From Carya illinoinensis (taxonomy: Eukaryota; Streptophyta; Magnoliopsida; Fagales; Juglandaceae): DNA of 64,000 nt. The stretch is taken from contig NC_056761.1 in assembly GCF_018687715.1 (NCBI RefSeq), forward strand, positions 16,692,001 to 16,756,000. The letters run 5' to 3'. Position numbers and translations under genes: made by a program. Under the pieces are notes generated by a model, which was not told where the DNA came from, searched no databases, and saw only the letters and a program-made list of their open reading frames with translations. This document shows, one piece after another, positions 22,888 to 34,525 of the stretch (within the stretch, counting starts at the first letter, position 1; each line of letters opens with the position of its first letter).

Positions 22888-23968
22888 TGTTGAGGGAAAA
22901 ATGAGCGTGTTGGCATATTCTTGTGAAAACCTGTGTAAAATAGTGTTGTAACAAGTGTTGTTGCGGAAGGCTTGAAGTGGGCTTGAAGTGTGCTCATTAT
23001 TGGTCAAAAGAAGCGACTTCGCTCGATCCTCGCTCGACAGAGCGCTCGAGCGAACTCAGGCAGATTCAACCGCTCGACCATTGCTCGACATACGGCTCGA
23101 GCGAACTCAGGCAGATTCAACCGCTCGACCCTCGCTCGACACTGAGCTCGAGCGAACCCAGGCAGAGTGTGTCGCTTGACCCTCGCTCGACACTGAGCTC
23201 GAGCGAACTCAGGCAGAGTCAACCGCTCGATACTCGCTCGACATGGCGCTCGAGCGAACTCAGGCAGATTTCGGCGCTCGACCTTCGCTCGACACTTCGC
23301 TCGAGCCAATGTTCCAGATCACTTACAATGTAGGGTTTTGAACGCCTCATTTGATGGGAACTATAAATAGAACATGTTAGCTTCTGTTCTATGTGTGGAG
23401 AATCAGAGCAAAAACCCTAAGGGCCTCCAAGAACTTCTTAGAGCAACCTCTCCCCCATTTGGTTGATTCTTTCTTGGATAAATATTTCTCCATCACAACA
23501 CATACAAAATCAACTCTTACTTGAGTCCATTGAAGTGGACATTTTTGTTGGCCGGAAGAGTCTGGAGCTGCCGTTGATGCAGAGATCGAGAGGTTCTCGT
23601 GGGAAGCTATAGGAAGGTCGGAGTTCCGACACTACATGCGTGTAGAGATCGAGTGGGTCACTCGTGGTGTTGCAAGCCAAGTTTAGCTACTACAAAGGTT
23701 TTGTGAGTGTCTCTAAATTGGTTGTAACAAACTAAAGTTTCTATAGTGGATTTGAGGTGGTGTCTTACACCCGGAGTGGTTTTAGATTTTGAAGATGTTC
23801 TTCAAATGAGTTTCCACTCCGTGAACAAAATCATGTGTTGATTATTTGTGTTATTTGATTTATTTATTAACTGCTTGTTTGATTAATTTTAAAAAGGCCA
23901 TAAAAATTAGATTACACCTATTCACCCCCCCTCTAGGTGTAGTGCTATGTAGAACCACTGCTTTTTCA
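22888..23968 (+). repeat. 3' LTR
   Basis: 1081 bp, TG...CA, flanked on the right by the TSD copy CCATC (23969-23973). It differs from the 5' LTR at about ten positions and one C-run indel by my count. It carries the six 51-bp repeats (23020-23318) and the TATA box (23361-23370). Confidence 0.95.
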
Positions 23969-24360
23969 CCATCTAATACTACAACTTGATACGTAAGAGT
24001 TCGGTTTGGTAGTAGAGAATTTTGAGATGAGAATTTTGAGTTTTAGGATGAAGTATTAAAATATTATATTTTAATATTATTATTATTTTGGGATTTGAAA
24101 AGGTTAAGAAAAAGTTGAATTATTTATTATATTTTATATAGGAATTTGAAAAAATTATAATAATGAAATGAAAATTTTAAAATTGAGATGAAAATTCTTA
24201 CTTGCCAAACCAAACCAAATCTCACCTCCATCGCCAAGATCCTTGGCCATGGAGGTGATATGATACCTGATTCCGTTGGCAGCCTAACCCATTACGTACC
24301 TTCATGATCAAGACCTTAACAAACTATTGGCATTTACACGCCAACCAAAGCCATCACGAA
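23969..24360 (-). pseudogene. Cystatin-related gene copy 1, exon 2 (split and decayed)
   Basis: Minus-strand sequence equivalent to the cystatin-related exon at 38.0-38.2 kb: the blocks encoding GIRYHIT-like, AKDLGDGGE-like and YQ-V residues match in nucleotide sequence, but here the frame is lost. It is broken twice: by a MITE at about 23995-24217 and by the LTR element ending at 23968, which carries away the 3' end to 16250-16411. The intron upstream separates it from exon 1 (24461-24826). Confidence 0.75.
23995..24217. mobile_element. AT-rich MITE (copy 1)
   Basis: About 220 bp with imperfect terminal inverted repeats: GGTTTGGTAGTAGAGAATTTT at the left and the complement of AAAATTCTTACTTGCCAAACC at the right. 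It has no coding capacity and sits inside the cystatin-related exon, where the second gene copy (38.0 kb) has no insertion. The terminal form suggests a hAT- or Harbinger-type MITE; the TSD is not clear. Confidence 0.8.
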
Positions 24361-24460
24361 TTTTCACAACTCTCAATTTAAAAAGATGATGCTGATAAAA
24401 ACTTTTATAATGATGATGACGATGATTAGAATAATAATAATAATAACAGAATAAGGAAAC

Positions 24461-24826
24461 CTTGAACCGACGATTGTATTCGTCAATTGCGAGCTGCGAA
24501 TACCGTTTATACCTATCATAGTCGTAGTCAAGCTGGAGTAAGCGTAGACAATGATAATAGAAGATCGGATCAAATATAGGAAGACTCACGTCACTCTTCA
24601 AAACTTGTTTCCTGTAGGAATAGGCTTCCTCTGGTTTCATCTCATCACGGTAATCATTTAGCTGGTTAAGTAGTGGCGAAGGTGAATAATATTTCTTTGG
24701 GTGAGGATTAATTCTCTTTCCAGCTTGTCGTAACCAAACAATTCCACAAGACCCATTTCGTCCGTCTCTATTGCTCTTCAAGCGATAACCCAAAAATTGG
24801 AGAAACACGAAGACAAACCTAGTCAT
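24461..24826 (-). pseudogene. Cystatin-related gene copy 1, exon 1
   Basis: It reads from ATG 24826 into MKPEEAYSYRKQVL, PIFDPIFYYHCLRLLQLDYD and RYSQLAIDEYNRRFK, then a donor (AAG followed by GTTTCC) at 24461/24460. The AIDEYNRRF helix followed, in exon 2 of copy 2, by EFVKLLKVMG, YYITFMAKD and YQAVVLDG is the layout of plant cystatin-related proteins: an N-terminal helix carrying the ALxxYN-type motif, then beta strands. The canonical inhibitory QxVxG is not obvious (QASKV at that place), so protease inhibition is doubtful. The start may lie further upstream in another exon. The gene is dead at this locus because exon 2 is split by two insertions. Confidence 0.65.
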
Positions 24827-25497
24827 TGCCGTACTCGCACTCGCACTCGCACCCTCCCTCGCCTCAAGTAGACCTGCAGAATCATTTAAGATGCTATTTG
24901 TGAGTCATCTAGGATGGAATAATATAGTTGGAAGTCTGGGAATTAGAGTTACCTTTCCCTTTCGTTTTTGAGTTGGACACAAGACTGTGTCTGACCGGAA
25001 TGCCTTGAGACTTTCACCTACCTCGGGCCTGCAATCCCAGTCTCTTGATTGATCGTAGAATCTAGAAAAACACAGTGTGTCTTTGCAAACAATAGGGAGA
25101 TAACAGAATCAATCGGAAAGCAACGATTTTTAATTTTTTTAAAGGTTCAGCCGACAGCAACCTTATGAGAAGCCCATATGTACATAGCAGACTCATGGAT
25201 GCAAACAGGATATCATATCGCAGAAATAAAATTAAGTCCCATTGACATGTACATGTATTTCTTGCATACAAGGTACATTTAAGAGGACCACTAAGTGTTA
25301 GAATTTTGTAGATTTATTTATGTATTTTCTAATCATCGAATTTTGTAGATTTAACTTAAATAACATATGATGAGAATGGTACATTGATGTAGGAAAAGTA
25401 TATATCCCTGTCAATTAGGATTTCTATATTTTCGACCTTAATTATAAGATTCAAGTTTTCAAGCATCTGCATTAGGATCTACAATCAATATCATCAG
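24827..25497. other. Upstream flank of cystatin-related copy 1
   Basis: The likely promoter side of the minus-strand gene. No further exon is recognised with confidence; a GCACTCGCACTCGC short repeat lies at about 24835-24852. Confidence 0.35.
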
Positions 25498-25640
25498 CAC
25501 TCGTTTGAATTTGAGATGAGTTGAGATGGTTTTAGATGAGTTGAATAAAATATTATTAGAATATTATTTATTATTATTATTATTTTAAAAATTTGAAAAA
25601 GTTGAAGTGTTTATTATATTATTATTATATATAAAACTTG
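25498..25640. mobile_element. AT-rich MITE fragment (copy 2)
   Basis: It contains TTTGAGATGAGTTGAGATGG, then TTATTATTATTATTTT and TTTGAAAAAGTTGAA, matching the internal pattern of the MITE at 23995-24217 (GAGATGAG, TTATTATTATTTTGGGATT, TTGAAAAGGTTAAGAAAAAG). The right end is missing or decayed. Confidence 0.6.
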
Positions 25641-27002
25641 TTTACCTCTGAGCTTGAAAATGCACTCATGCTTCATCTTCAAATTAAACTACAAGTGGTA
25701 CTAGCATCTATTCCATTAAATGTTATCTCTATAGCTCAGCTTAGGTATTTTTAAGTCACGTTTGTTTCTTTGGAAAAAGAAAAAAGGTTTTTCGCACAAA
25801 ACATGAAATACGTAGATACTATTGTAGAAATTAAATATAACATGAAAAGAGATATCTCTTTACGTTACAACGGGTGCATAGCTTCACACCTTGAAATGTG
25901 AAATTATTTATCCAGATCTCTGTCCACATGTCTTCAGCAAATGGTTCACAACCATTACCAGGATGCTGAAAAATGGAAGTATATAATTAAAACTTTTAAA
26001 GATTCTAAACATGTAATATCCGAGTCCAGCGCCAAGCCGCTTTCTAATTGTTTTTGTTTTTTAAATTTATACGTATGAAGAGCCCAGTTAATTTTTGAGT
26101 ATTATTTTTTTTTTTATATTGATTATGGGTCCTTTTTTTTTTGCGAATATCGAATTTTTTATTAATGGGCTTGCTATTTTAGTGTTTTCCTTAAATATTT
26201 TTGGGTCGGATGAAAAATCTTTTTATGAGCCGAAATAATTTACGGAACATGTATAATTTCTTTTAGGATGAGTCGATGCCCAAATCTCAGAGAAGTCCAT
26301 TTATTAATTTTTTTGTTTACTACGAAACATGGGCCAAAAGCCCAAGCCCATGAGATCTGGTATCGCCCCCCACGGCATGCATGTCTATATCTTTTGCATG
26401 CATGTTTCATTCTGCTAGGGTAAACTGCAACATTGTATATTCACATGTTACATAAGTTCACGCAGCCCCCACAGACTCCTCTTCATACATGGCTTCATAA
26501 CGTCCGTTTTCCAAGGCATGCATGATGCACGTCTCTTTCCTTTCCTTCTCTAGGGTTTCCCATCGCCTATATATATACAGACATACCTGCATGTGATAGT
26601 TTACCAAGCAATGGTTGCCACAAACCTCCACTAAAGCCTCCTTTCCCACGTTGTTGCACTGTGGATAACCAAGACTAACAGCTATCACAGATACCACCAC
26701 GTCTCAGGCATCGCATTCCTTGTTGTCTCTCATCCTAGCGTCAACCACAGGACCACCATGGAACAGCACCACTTGCCACAACCACGAATGAGCCCAGCCC
26801 GAAATGCATGAACCACGCCAACCTCATCACCACCCTAAGCTACCCGTGATCCTTCACGCCTCAACCACAATGGCAAGTCGCAGCATACCCAGCTGCTGCG
26901 AAACCAACCTTCACTCTGTGGGCTCTCCTTCCACTTAAAACCATTGTGTGATAGCTCCACTGCCTAGCCCACGTGAAACCAGTTGCCACCTACATAGATA
27001 AT
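25641..27002. other. Intergenic, decayed repeats
   Basis: No supported gene. The part at 26440-26900 is GC-richer and has weak similarity in layout to 1300-1560 (CATGATGCACGT-TCTC followed by CCACNACC-type repeats), but I could not align it to a known family. It borders the truncated 3' end of the minus-strand LINE. Confidence 0.35.
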
Positions 27003-29964
27003 TGATCGAAGGTCAAAGAACGCTACAAAGTCATCCATCTCCCAATCTTGTGCATCTCTAAGGAAAGTGAAGTTCCATTGGGGAAGGCCATTGGAGATGA
27101 TAACTAAATCTACTATTGATGCTTCTTACCTTCTTGCTAAGCTATAGACTTGTGGAAAAACTTCCTTGAGTGCCCGATCACCGCACCATAAGTCATGCCA
27201 AAATTTTACCTTCACCTCATTGCTTACTTTGAAGCAAGTATGTGTTGCATAAGTGTCCCACCCTCTTCTAATATGTTTCCAAAGCCCAACTCCATGAGGC
27301 CCACTCACCTCATTGGAACACCACCCTCCCCATGATTCCCCATGCTTCAAAGCAATGATGGTTTGCCACAAGGCCTCCCATTCTTGGTGATATCTCCATA
27401 AGCATTTGCCAAGCAATGCTTTGTTGAAAGATTTCAAATTTTCAAATACCCAATCTCCTTCTTTGATGGGGAAGCAAATTGTGGCCCATTTCACCTAGTG
27501 AAATTTAAACTCATCCTTTATCCCTCCCCAAAAGAAATCACGTTGAAGTTTGTCCATGTGATGAGCCACCTTGGTGAGGAGTGGAAATAATGAGATGAAA
27601 TATGTTGGTATGTTAGAAAGAGTGCTTTTGATGAGAGTTACCCAACCCCCTTTGGATAAGTACATCCGCTTCTTACCAGCTAATTTCCTCTCCATTTTTT
27701 CTGCCACATCATCCCACATGGATTTCAATTTGAACGTTGCGCCCAACTGAGGGCCGAGATATTTCATGGGCAACTGAGATATCTTACAGTCCAAGATGGA
27801 CGCCAAACCCACTGGCACTACCTTTGATTTAGCCAAATTGACCTTCAACCCTGACATGGCTTCAAAGCATAATAAGAGAGCCCTCAATGCTTGAATTTGC
27901 TCATGTCTGGCCTCACAAAAGATTTGAGTATCATCAACAAACAATAAATGAGAAATGTAAAGTGCACCTGAAGTTGCTTCTCCCACTGAGAATCTTGATA
28001 GGAACCCGCCCGCCACGGCCCCTAAAATCATCTTGCTAAAAAAAGCTTCCATCACAAAAACAAAGAGAAGTGGAGAAAGAGGGTCCCCTTGTCGCAAGCC
28101 TTGGGAGCTTTTGAAAAACCTTTTGATGTACCATTCACCAATAAGGGGAAGTAGGATCCAAGAACACCATTTAGTGCCAAAGCTGCATCTCTCAAGCATA
28201 TAAATTAAGAAACTCCAATTGACGTGATCATAAGCTTTCTCCATGTCTAACTTACATAGGAGTCTCGGCTCTCCCGATTTAATATGACTCTCCAGAAATT
28301 CATTGGCTATAAGTACCAAGTCAAGGATTTGCCTACCTTGAACAAATGCATTTTGAGGCTTTGAAAATCAAGCTTTCCATCACCTTGCTCAAGCTGCTCG
28401 CCAATACTTTGGATAAAATTTTGTATAGCCCACCAACCAGGCTAATGGGATGAAAATCTCTCACCTCTACTACACCAGGCTTTTTTGGAATGAGTGCTAA
28501 AAAGGTTGCATTGAGACTTTTCTCGAACCGCCCGCTTCATGAAATTCATGCCCCCCATGATACCATCTTTAGCACATCCCAGCAAGTCTTAAAAAAAAGG
28601 CCATGGAAAAGCCATCAAGGCCTAGAGCTTTATTGCCTGCCATACTCTTAACCACTAGCCTAACTCTACCTCCTCAAAATGACTTTCAAGTGGTTCCAAA
28701 GCCTGCGGGTAAAGAACATAAAAAACCAGCCCATCGAGTCTCGGCCTCCACGCAAACTGCTCCAAAAACAACTTATCATATTAATTGACAATGTGGTCTG
28801 AGATCTTGGTTTGGTTGGATGAGGGTGCCCCATCTATCATCAGAGTATCTATAGCATTGTTCCGCCTATGTGAGTTGGCCACTTGGTGGAAACACTTTGT
28901 GCATCTATCCCCTTCCTCCAACCATAATGCTCGTGATTTTTGTCGCCAAGATATTTCTTCCAAAAGAGAAATCCATTCAATGTCTGTAGTCACTTGGGTT
29001 TTGTGGGCCCACTCGGTTTTAGAAAGTACCCTCTCCTATTCCACACCCTCCAAGCGCTTAAGCACCTCCAATAGAACATTTTTCTAGCTTTCCATATTAC
29101 CAAACTCTTGCTCATTCCACTCCTTCAAGTATTTTTTCAAAGACTTTAATTTACAGTCCAGAATATAACTAGAATTACCATGTAAATGGTACATCTTTTT
29201 TCAAAGACTTCAACCACATGTTCTCAAATTTGAAGTACCTTGGACCTCTTCGAATAATGCCCCCACAATTCAATAGAATGGGAAAGTGATCTGAACACAA
29301 CCTGGGTAGTCTCTTCTGAATGAGGTCCAGATAGTGTGCCTACCATCGATGAGATTAGAAATTGGTCTATCCTTGACCAAGATGGAAGATCTCAGTTGCT
29401 AAACCAAGTGAAGGAGCCACTTGCAAGAGGAATATCCTGTAAATTCTATTCAAAGATGAAGTTAGAAAAATCTATCATGGGTGGGTTGAAGCTCGAACCA
29501 CTCGATCTCTCACTTAGAAAATGAGTGACGTTGAAGTCAACTCAAATATACAAAGGTAGGTCCCATACGCTGCTAATACCGGCCAACTCATCCCAAAGTA
29601 AGCTTCGAGACCGATCAAGATTAGGCCCATAAACACATGTAAAAGCCCATTGATAGCCATCCATGACATTCTTAAATGAGCATGCCGCCACGTAATCCCC
29701 CAAAAAATCTTCCATTTTTTCCACCACTCTTTTGTCCCACATTACTAGTATGACCCCAGATGCTCCATTGGATGATAAATAATGCCCTCCCACTTGACTA
29801 CAACCACACAAACTCCTAATGATATGAAGGGAAATAACTGCCAGTTTCGTTCCTTGCAAACATTCAATTTCAGCCTTCCATTTACAGAGCTGATTTCTAA
29901 CTATAAGACGTTTATCCTTCTCATTCAACCCCCTTACATTCCAAGAAGCAATCTTTGGTTTCAT
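27003..29964 (-). pseudogene. LINE copy 3 ORF2: endonuclease/RT (broken)
   Basis: From 29964: MKPKIASWNVRGLNEKDKR, VMWDKRVVEKMEDFLGDYVA and FTCVYGPNLDRSRSLLWDEL (endonuclease). A linker at 28993-28781 has LLEEISWRQKSRALWLEEGD. RT at 28319-27495 has [40 protein letters not shown] and [11 protein letters not shown] (about 27917-27950, FVDD in place of YADD), with thumb-like [20 protein letters not shown]. The C-terminal region at 27494-27003 has VKFWHDLWCGDRALKEVF. Stops or frameshifts at about 29540, 28780, 28330 and 27495 break it; the 3' end is lost. Confidence 0.9.
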
Positions 29965-30009
29965 AAAACCACATCCATTGCCCTTTCCCTCACTCTTCCC
30001 TAGTTAGAC

Positions 30010-31639
30010 CTCTTTCCACTTGCTCCATCATTCATTGTGCAATCAAGCCTTTGGAGTTCTCTTAGCTGAAGTGAGCTCCCTGGGTGATCCTGAACTGTAC
30101 TTGACACCTTCTATGGCTGCAAAAAGGGCAATAACTTGGTCCTTAAAACCATCACATTAAATTCCCACACTATCTTGCATCTCCTTTACCTTATTCAGAA
30201 CTCAATTTGAGGCTTGGACATTACTGTTCTTGTACGAGTGTAGGGATAGCAGTTGAAATGGGTCTTCGCAGCAGGCACCTTCACACTCCAAAGGAGCTGT
30301 ATGTGCCATCCTCACAATGTCTAACTCTTCTTCAGTCCCAAAGAAATCTAAAGGGAGTATCGCTTGCTAAGAAACACTTTCCTCACCTCTGTAGGATCCT
30401 TCTCCCAACTCGAGAGGACCACCATTTCCACTGATGGCACAATCTGGGGTGAGTCCATGACTTTTTGAGCTGGAAAGTCATCTTTTTCTGCCTAAAAAAC
30501 CACCCCAACTTCTCTTGAGTCTGATGGCGGCTCTGCCGGCCCCCCTCATCCGAGAGACTAGCCACTAGCTTACCTTCCCTATCGACCAAATCTGTGGTGA
30601 CCACATCCAGTGGGTCTCGGTGGGGTGAATCAACTCTCGATGAGGATCTGACCTCGAACGTGGATGGGCCTGAGAGTTTGGCCCTCTAGTGCCAAACCTA
30701 CTTGCAAGTAGGCCTTTCTGGGTGTTGCTGACCAGAATGGATCGGACCTGCTTGACCTGCCCAAGCCTTCCTAGCAAACCCCTTGAGACTTTCTGATTCT
30801 TGCCCCATGGCCTTCTTTGGGCCCAAGGGCTTAGGCCCAAACTTTTTCGGCCCCAGGCCCGTTACCTCAGGAGCACCCCAATCCACTTCTATTCCCTGAT
30901 CCAGGCCCATATCCGAATCAGTTCTATTTATCAAACACATAAGCCTTTCCCTCTTAGCTATAAGTTCCTCCTTTATGCTAAGTAATAAAATCTTCTTAGC
31001 TTCTCTCCCTTAGATTAGGGAGCCTCCATCCATTCTTGAGTAAGCTCCTCTGACTGACCGTTCTTCTATGTCCTTCTCATTCAAAATACCATCCCTACCC
31101 TTCAATTCAAAACCTGATCCACCAACAGCTTCTCCCATGGCTGGAGCAACTCCAACTATAGCCTCAGTGTATGACTTAGCAGTGGTTGTAGTATGCACAG
31201 GTCGATGGTTGGGGACCTTACCCCTCCCATACTTCTCCCCTGCAGCATTCACCCTACCACCACACATCTCACGGAGCTCCAAAGCCAACCTTTTCCAGCC
31301 TCGTCCTGCAACATCTTCTAGAACAATGATGATGCTTCTCTTGCCACCACCTCTGTATTCCACAAAGGCCAAATGTCTACCAAAATCATTAGAGAACCTC
31401 TGAGCAATATAGGCACTACTGCCATGACTAAAAGTTTTGATGAAGACCTTCTTGACATCCGCTCGAACACCTCCTTCAAGGGACAGTGCAACCCATTTCG
31501 CAGCAGTGAAACTAATAAACAAATTCTTTGTTACCTTTCTTCCCCTCTCAATGATGCGTAGAGCGTTGCTTCCTACAAACTCAATCTCAAACAGCTTCAT
31601 TTCTATGAGGATTGCCTTTCTATACCCCATCCTTAACAA
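30010..31639 (-). pseudogene. LINE copy 3 ORF1 (broken)
   Basis: From 31639 the frame has VGSNALRIIERGRKVTKNLF, SAYIAQRFSNDFGRHLAFVE and YRGGGKRSIIIVLEDVAGRG, corresponding to the RRGFIAIPEGLKGEGWRRF block of copy 1. It is open for 209 residues, then interrupted near 31010. Later pieces are low-complexity and Gly/Pro/Arg-rich. As in other plant LINE ORF1 proteins, RNA binding is expected; nothing here shows an intact product. Confidence 0.75.
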
Positions 31640-31720
31640 CTATAATGTCCTACAACGATGTAAAATCAACCTGATGCTATTCTTCCATGAACGTAAGAAC
31701 TGAAGAAAAGTGCACATGTA

Positions 31721-32999
31721 TGGAGAGAAAGAGTTTGGAAAGCTTCCTATCCAAAATAAATTATCAACAAAGGCTTTCAGTATTGCATATAATTGCAGCA
31801 ACAACATAAGAAGCAATAGTCAATTATTGAAAATCATTACTAGCATTTGAGCAAACAAATCGTGCTTCTGTGATATAATATAAAAATACTAACTAACCAT
31901 TACAACTGTGACGTTCCCAAAACCATTGTCTCCCATGACTGCCAGAATGTACATGAAATAATAGAAAGATAAAGAATAAAATAAAATCAACACTAATTTA
32001 TCAAAAATAAAAGAAATAAAAATCAACACTAAATATTACTCATCAAAATCAAACTCAACACCAAAAATATGTATAGCTTCTCTTAAATTACAAAGTTAGG
32101 GGAGCTTAAAGCTTTATTTAATAGAACTCTATGTACTTGGGCCTTTGTTGTTGACTTCAATAGCATGGACCTACATTATTTTCTTGTCTTTATTGCACCT
32201 TCTTTGTTAGGGCAAACATTTATTTTCTTCTTTAGTATTGTATTGGGCTATGCCCATTCATTGATCAAAAAAATTTGTTTACTTCTAAAAAAAAAGTCTC
32301 GGAGTTGACACAACAACAAAACAATGCTAAACAAAAAAAATTAAAGTACCAGTAACCAATCTCCTATTTTATTTTATTTTTATGATTATTATTTTTAATG
32401 TTGGGGAATCTCTTCAAGGCAGGGCCCTTTAGACCCACCCCTATAGAGTAAACCTCGGTCTCATACATCGTACCCTCAGAAGTTTTCCTATATTAAACTA
32501 GTTAAATCGTTGGCTTTTCACCAGGGGGTGTAGCTCCAAAAGATTGTTTGCACCCATGAGGTGTTGAACCTTCGACCTTGAAAGGAGTGATATCCCAAGA
32601 CCAAGGCCTTCACCAATCTCCTTTTTTATACACACCAGACGCTTTCTAATATATATTAATTCAAAAGGTTAACGCCCAACACTTTGTAATAGAAATCAAA
32701 GGTTAATGCCCAACAAAATCTCTGGTTAAGATTTGAAATGTTCCTCTATTGACTTCCAGGACAGGCTCCATCTCATTTCCATAACCAAAAATTTCTAAAT
32801 AACTTCCAGAAAATAGGCTAGAGATATTCGATAGAAAAGATCGATAGTTTGGGGAGTGAGAACAAGAGGATTACAGGACAAGAAGCTCAAATGAGGAGTT
32901 GGTGGATAAAATATCTAGTAGAATGAGAAGGTAGCTATGGATTAGTACTGTGGTAGGGGAGGATTAGGGACGGATATAGAGTATATTTTAGAGTGGAAG
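31721..32999. other. Non-coding repeats, one LINE-tail-like patch
   Basis: No gene. The patch at about 32110-32300 (GGGCTATGCCCATTCATTGA then A-rich runs) looks like a plant LINE 3' end. The patch at 32395-32635 (ACCCTCGG-type text with CCTTCGACCTTGAAAGGAGT) is a decayed dispersed repeat that I recognise only as common in plant genomes. Confidence 0.4.
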
Positions 33000-34525
33000 T
33001 GTTCGCATAAAAATATAATCTGCAAGTGCACAGAATTGTAACAAGTAGTAAAGTGTTTTAAAGAAAACGGTTATCGAACCCACATGGAATAATTATGCTA
33101 TTGAGTATTGAAATTGAGTAAACTAATTACTAGTTGGAAAACTAAAATTTGAAGAATGGTTTATCTAAATTAAACTGAAGAGAAAAACATTAAAATTAAG
33201 ATTTTAAAAATAATAAAAATAGATCTAGAGTATTTGACTTCACCTAGCAATTCCCACACAATTTATTATTCATTGTTATAGAATCCCAATTATCCCAAGT
33301 TGATCATAAAAATCCCTTAACGATTCAATATTTTCTCTTTAACAATATCAAAAATATCTCCAACTAGTAACTCCATATCTCTATGTGAATTTAACTAATT
33401 AGAGACTCATTAAGTTTTTTGGATTTTTCTTGAAAATCACACTAGTCGCAGTACAGCACCTTTGCTTTTGCTCAACTAATGGTGTTTAATCCTAGAGCTT
33501 TAATCACAAATCACCTCTTGGTCTCATTGCAATCCAAAAGATCAAACCATAATTAGCTAGAAAATTGTAAGCATTAAGAACAAGGAATAAACACTCAATC
33601 ATGGAAATATTGAAAATAAACACTGTGTGTTCAATGCTAGGCTACATCAAAGCTTTAGAAAGTAGAATTAGTTCATAATGGAATTGGAAAGAAAAAGAAT
33701 AAAACTGGTGTTCTTCATTGAAGTCGGTTGATGAAGCATGCGACTCTCGCCTCTGCCCTTCAATTCCTCCTAAGAACAGTTCAAGAATAAATTCTAGAAT
33801 TCTAAACTCAAATTCAGACTAAAACTAAAACTAAAAACTCAAAAACCAAAGAAAGACCCCCTATTCATCCCACAAATTAAATGCGGCTTCAATCTAGCCT
33901 ACAAGTCTGGAAAATAGTTTCTAAAGATAGATGTTAACATAAAAAGCATATCAAAATTATTTTTAATGGAAGATTCAATGATATGCGGCTTGAATTGTGG
34001 AGTTCGAGAGGATTTTTTTGTCAATAGATTGATTGCGGAAATCAGAAGGATCCCACCGGGTAGATGCCATGTGCGCTGAATATAATTGGAGGGCATGGAG
34101 GTCACAAATGAACGGGTGTGGAGGTCACAAAGACCACACGGCTCTCTTCTCGCCTACCAAGTGGAAAGACTCCTGATCGGGATAAAAGACTCCTCTTGCC
34201 TTTTCTAGTTGTTGCCCTCGATGTCGTTTAGGTTGGTCTTTTATGTTGGTTGTTTAGACTAGTTACCCAATCTAACCGCCTAGAGCCTTGTCGCCAAATC
34301 TCATTAGCACTCTTCAGACCTCGCTGCCTCCCATCGGTCTGGATCCGTAGTCTCTTCTTTTGTACCAAAATGCTCTCCTTTAGCACTAAATCTTCTCATT
34401 CCTTCAAATCCAAGAAAATAAATAAAAATATGTAGAAATAAAATAAAATCAATAGTATTGAAGGGAAAATTATACTTTTCATAAATAAAAGAGTGATAAA
34501 AATCACATAAAAATAACACTTATCA
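33000..34525. repeat. LTR-like repeat, copy A
   Basis: About 1.5 kb. It is strongly similar along its length to copy B (35988-37737): shared landmarks include ATAATCTGCAAGTG, AAAGAAAACGGTTATCGAACC, CACTAGTCGCAGTA, GACTCTCGCCTCTG and AAAATCACATAAAAATA. The plus-strand ends are TG...CA (TGTTCGCA to CTTATCA). No TSD is found (GGAAG versus AATAT), and no gene is encoded. It is probably a solo LTR or LTR remnant; the minus-strand reading starts TGATAAGTG. Confidence 0.75.

Larger units (their letters stand above)
16412..23968 (+). mobile_element. Gag-only LTR retrotransposon with a second gene (7.56 kb)
   Basis: A structurally complete LTR element: 5' LTR 16412-17491, 3' LTR 22888-23968, both TG...CA; 5-bp TSD CCATC at 16407-16411 and 23969-23973; initiator-Met PBS right after the 5' LTR; polypurine tract right before the 3' LTR. 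It encodes a copia-like gag but no protease, integrase, RT or RNase H. A second ORF (21354-22444) follows an apparent leader intron. It therefore resembles the non-autonomous 'TR-GAG' class and must borrow pol in trans. About 10 substitutions and one indel separate the LTRs by eye, so insertion was recent. It landed in a cystatin-related exon on the opposite strand. Confidence 0.93.
27003..31720 (-). mobile_element. L1-type LINE (copy 3), same family as copy 1
   Basis: A minus-strand element with ORF1 (about 31639 to 30010) and ORF2 (29964 to 27003). It is better preserved than copy 1, with a 274-residue open RT stretch. It ends inside the C-terminal zinc-region (WNFTFLRDAQDWEMDDFVAF), so the 3' tail is missing. 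The family link to copy 1 rests on shared ORF2 start, EEISWRQKSRALWL and GPHGVGLWKHIRRGW/TYGVGLCKFIRKGC blocks. Confidence 0.9.

Noticed and set aside
16544..23318. CRISPR-like spaced repeats
   Set aside because: The 51-bp units are contiguous with no unique spacers, in a eukaryotic LTR.
4478..24826. Functional link between the cysteine protease and the cystatin-related gene
   Set aside because: They are 18 kb apart with many transposons between, the cystatin-like gene is broken, and the canonical inhibitory motif is not seen.
28603..30003. Plus-strand open frames
   Set aside because: Shadows of the minus-strand LINE ORF2.
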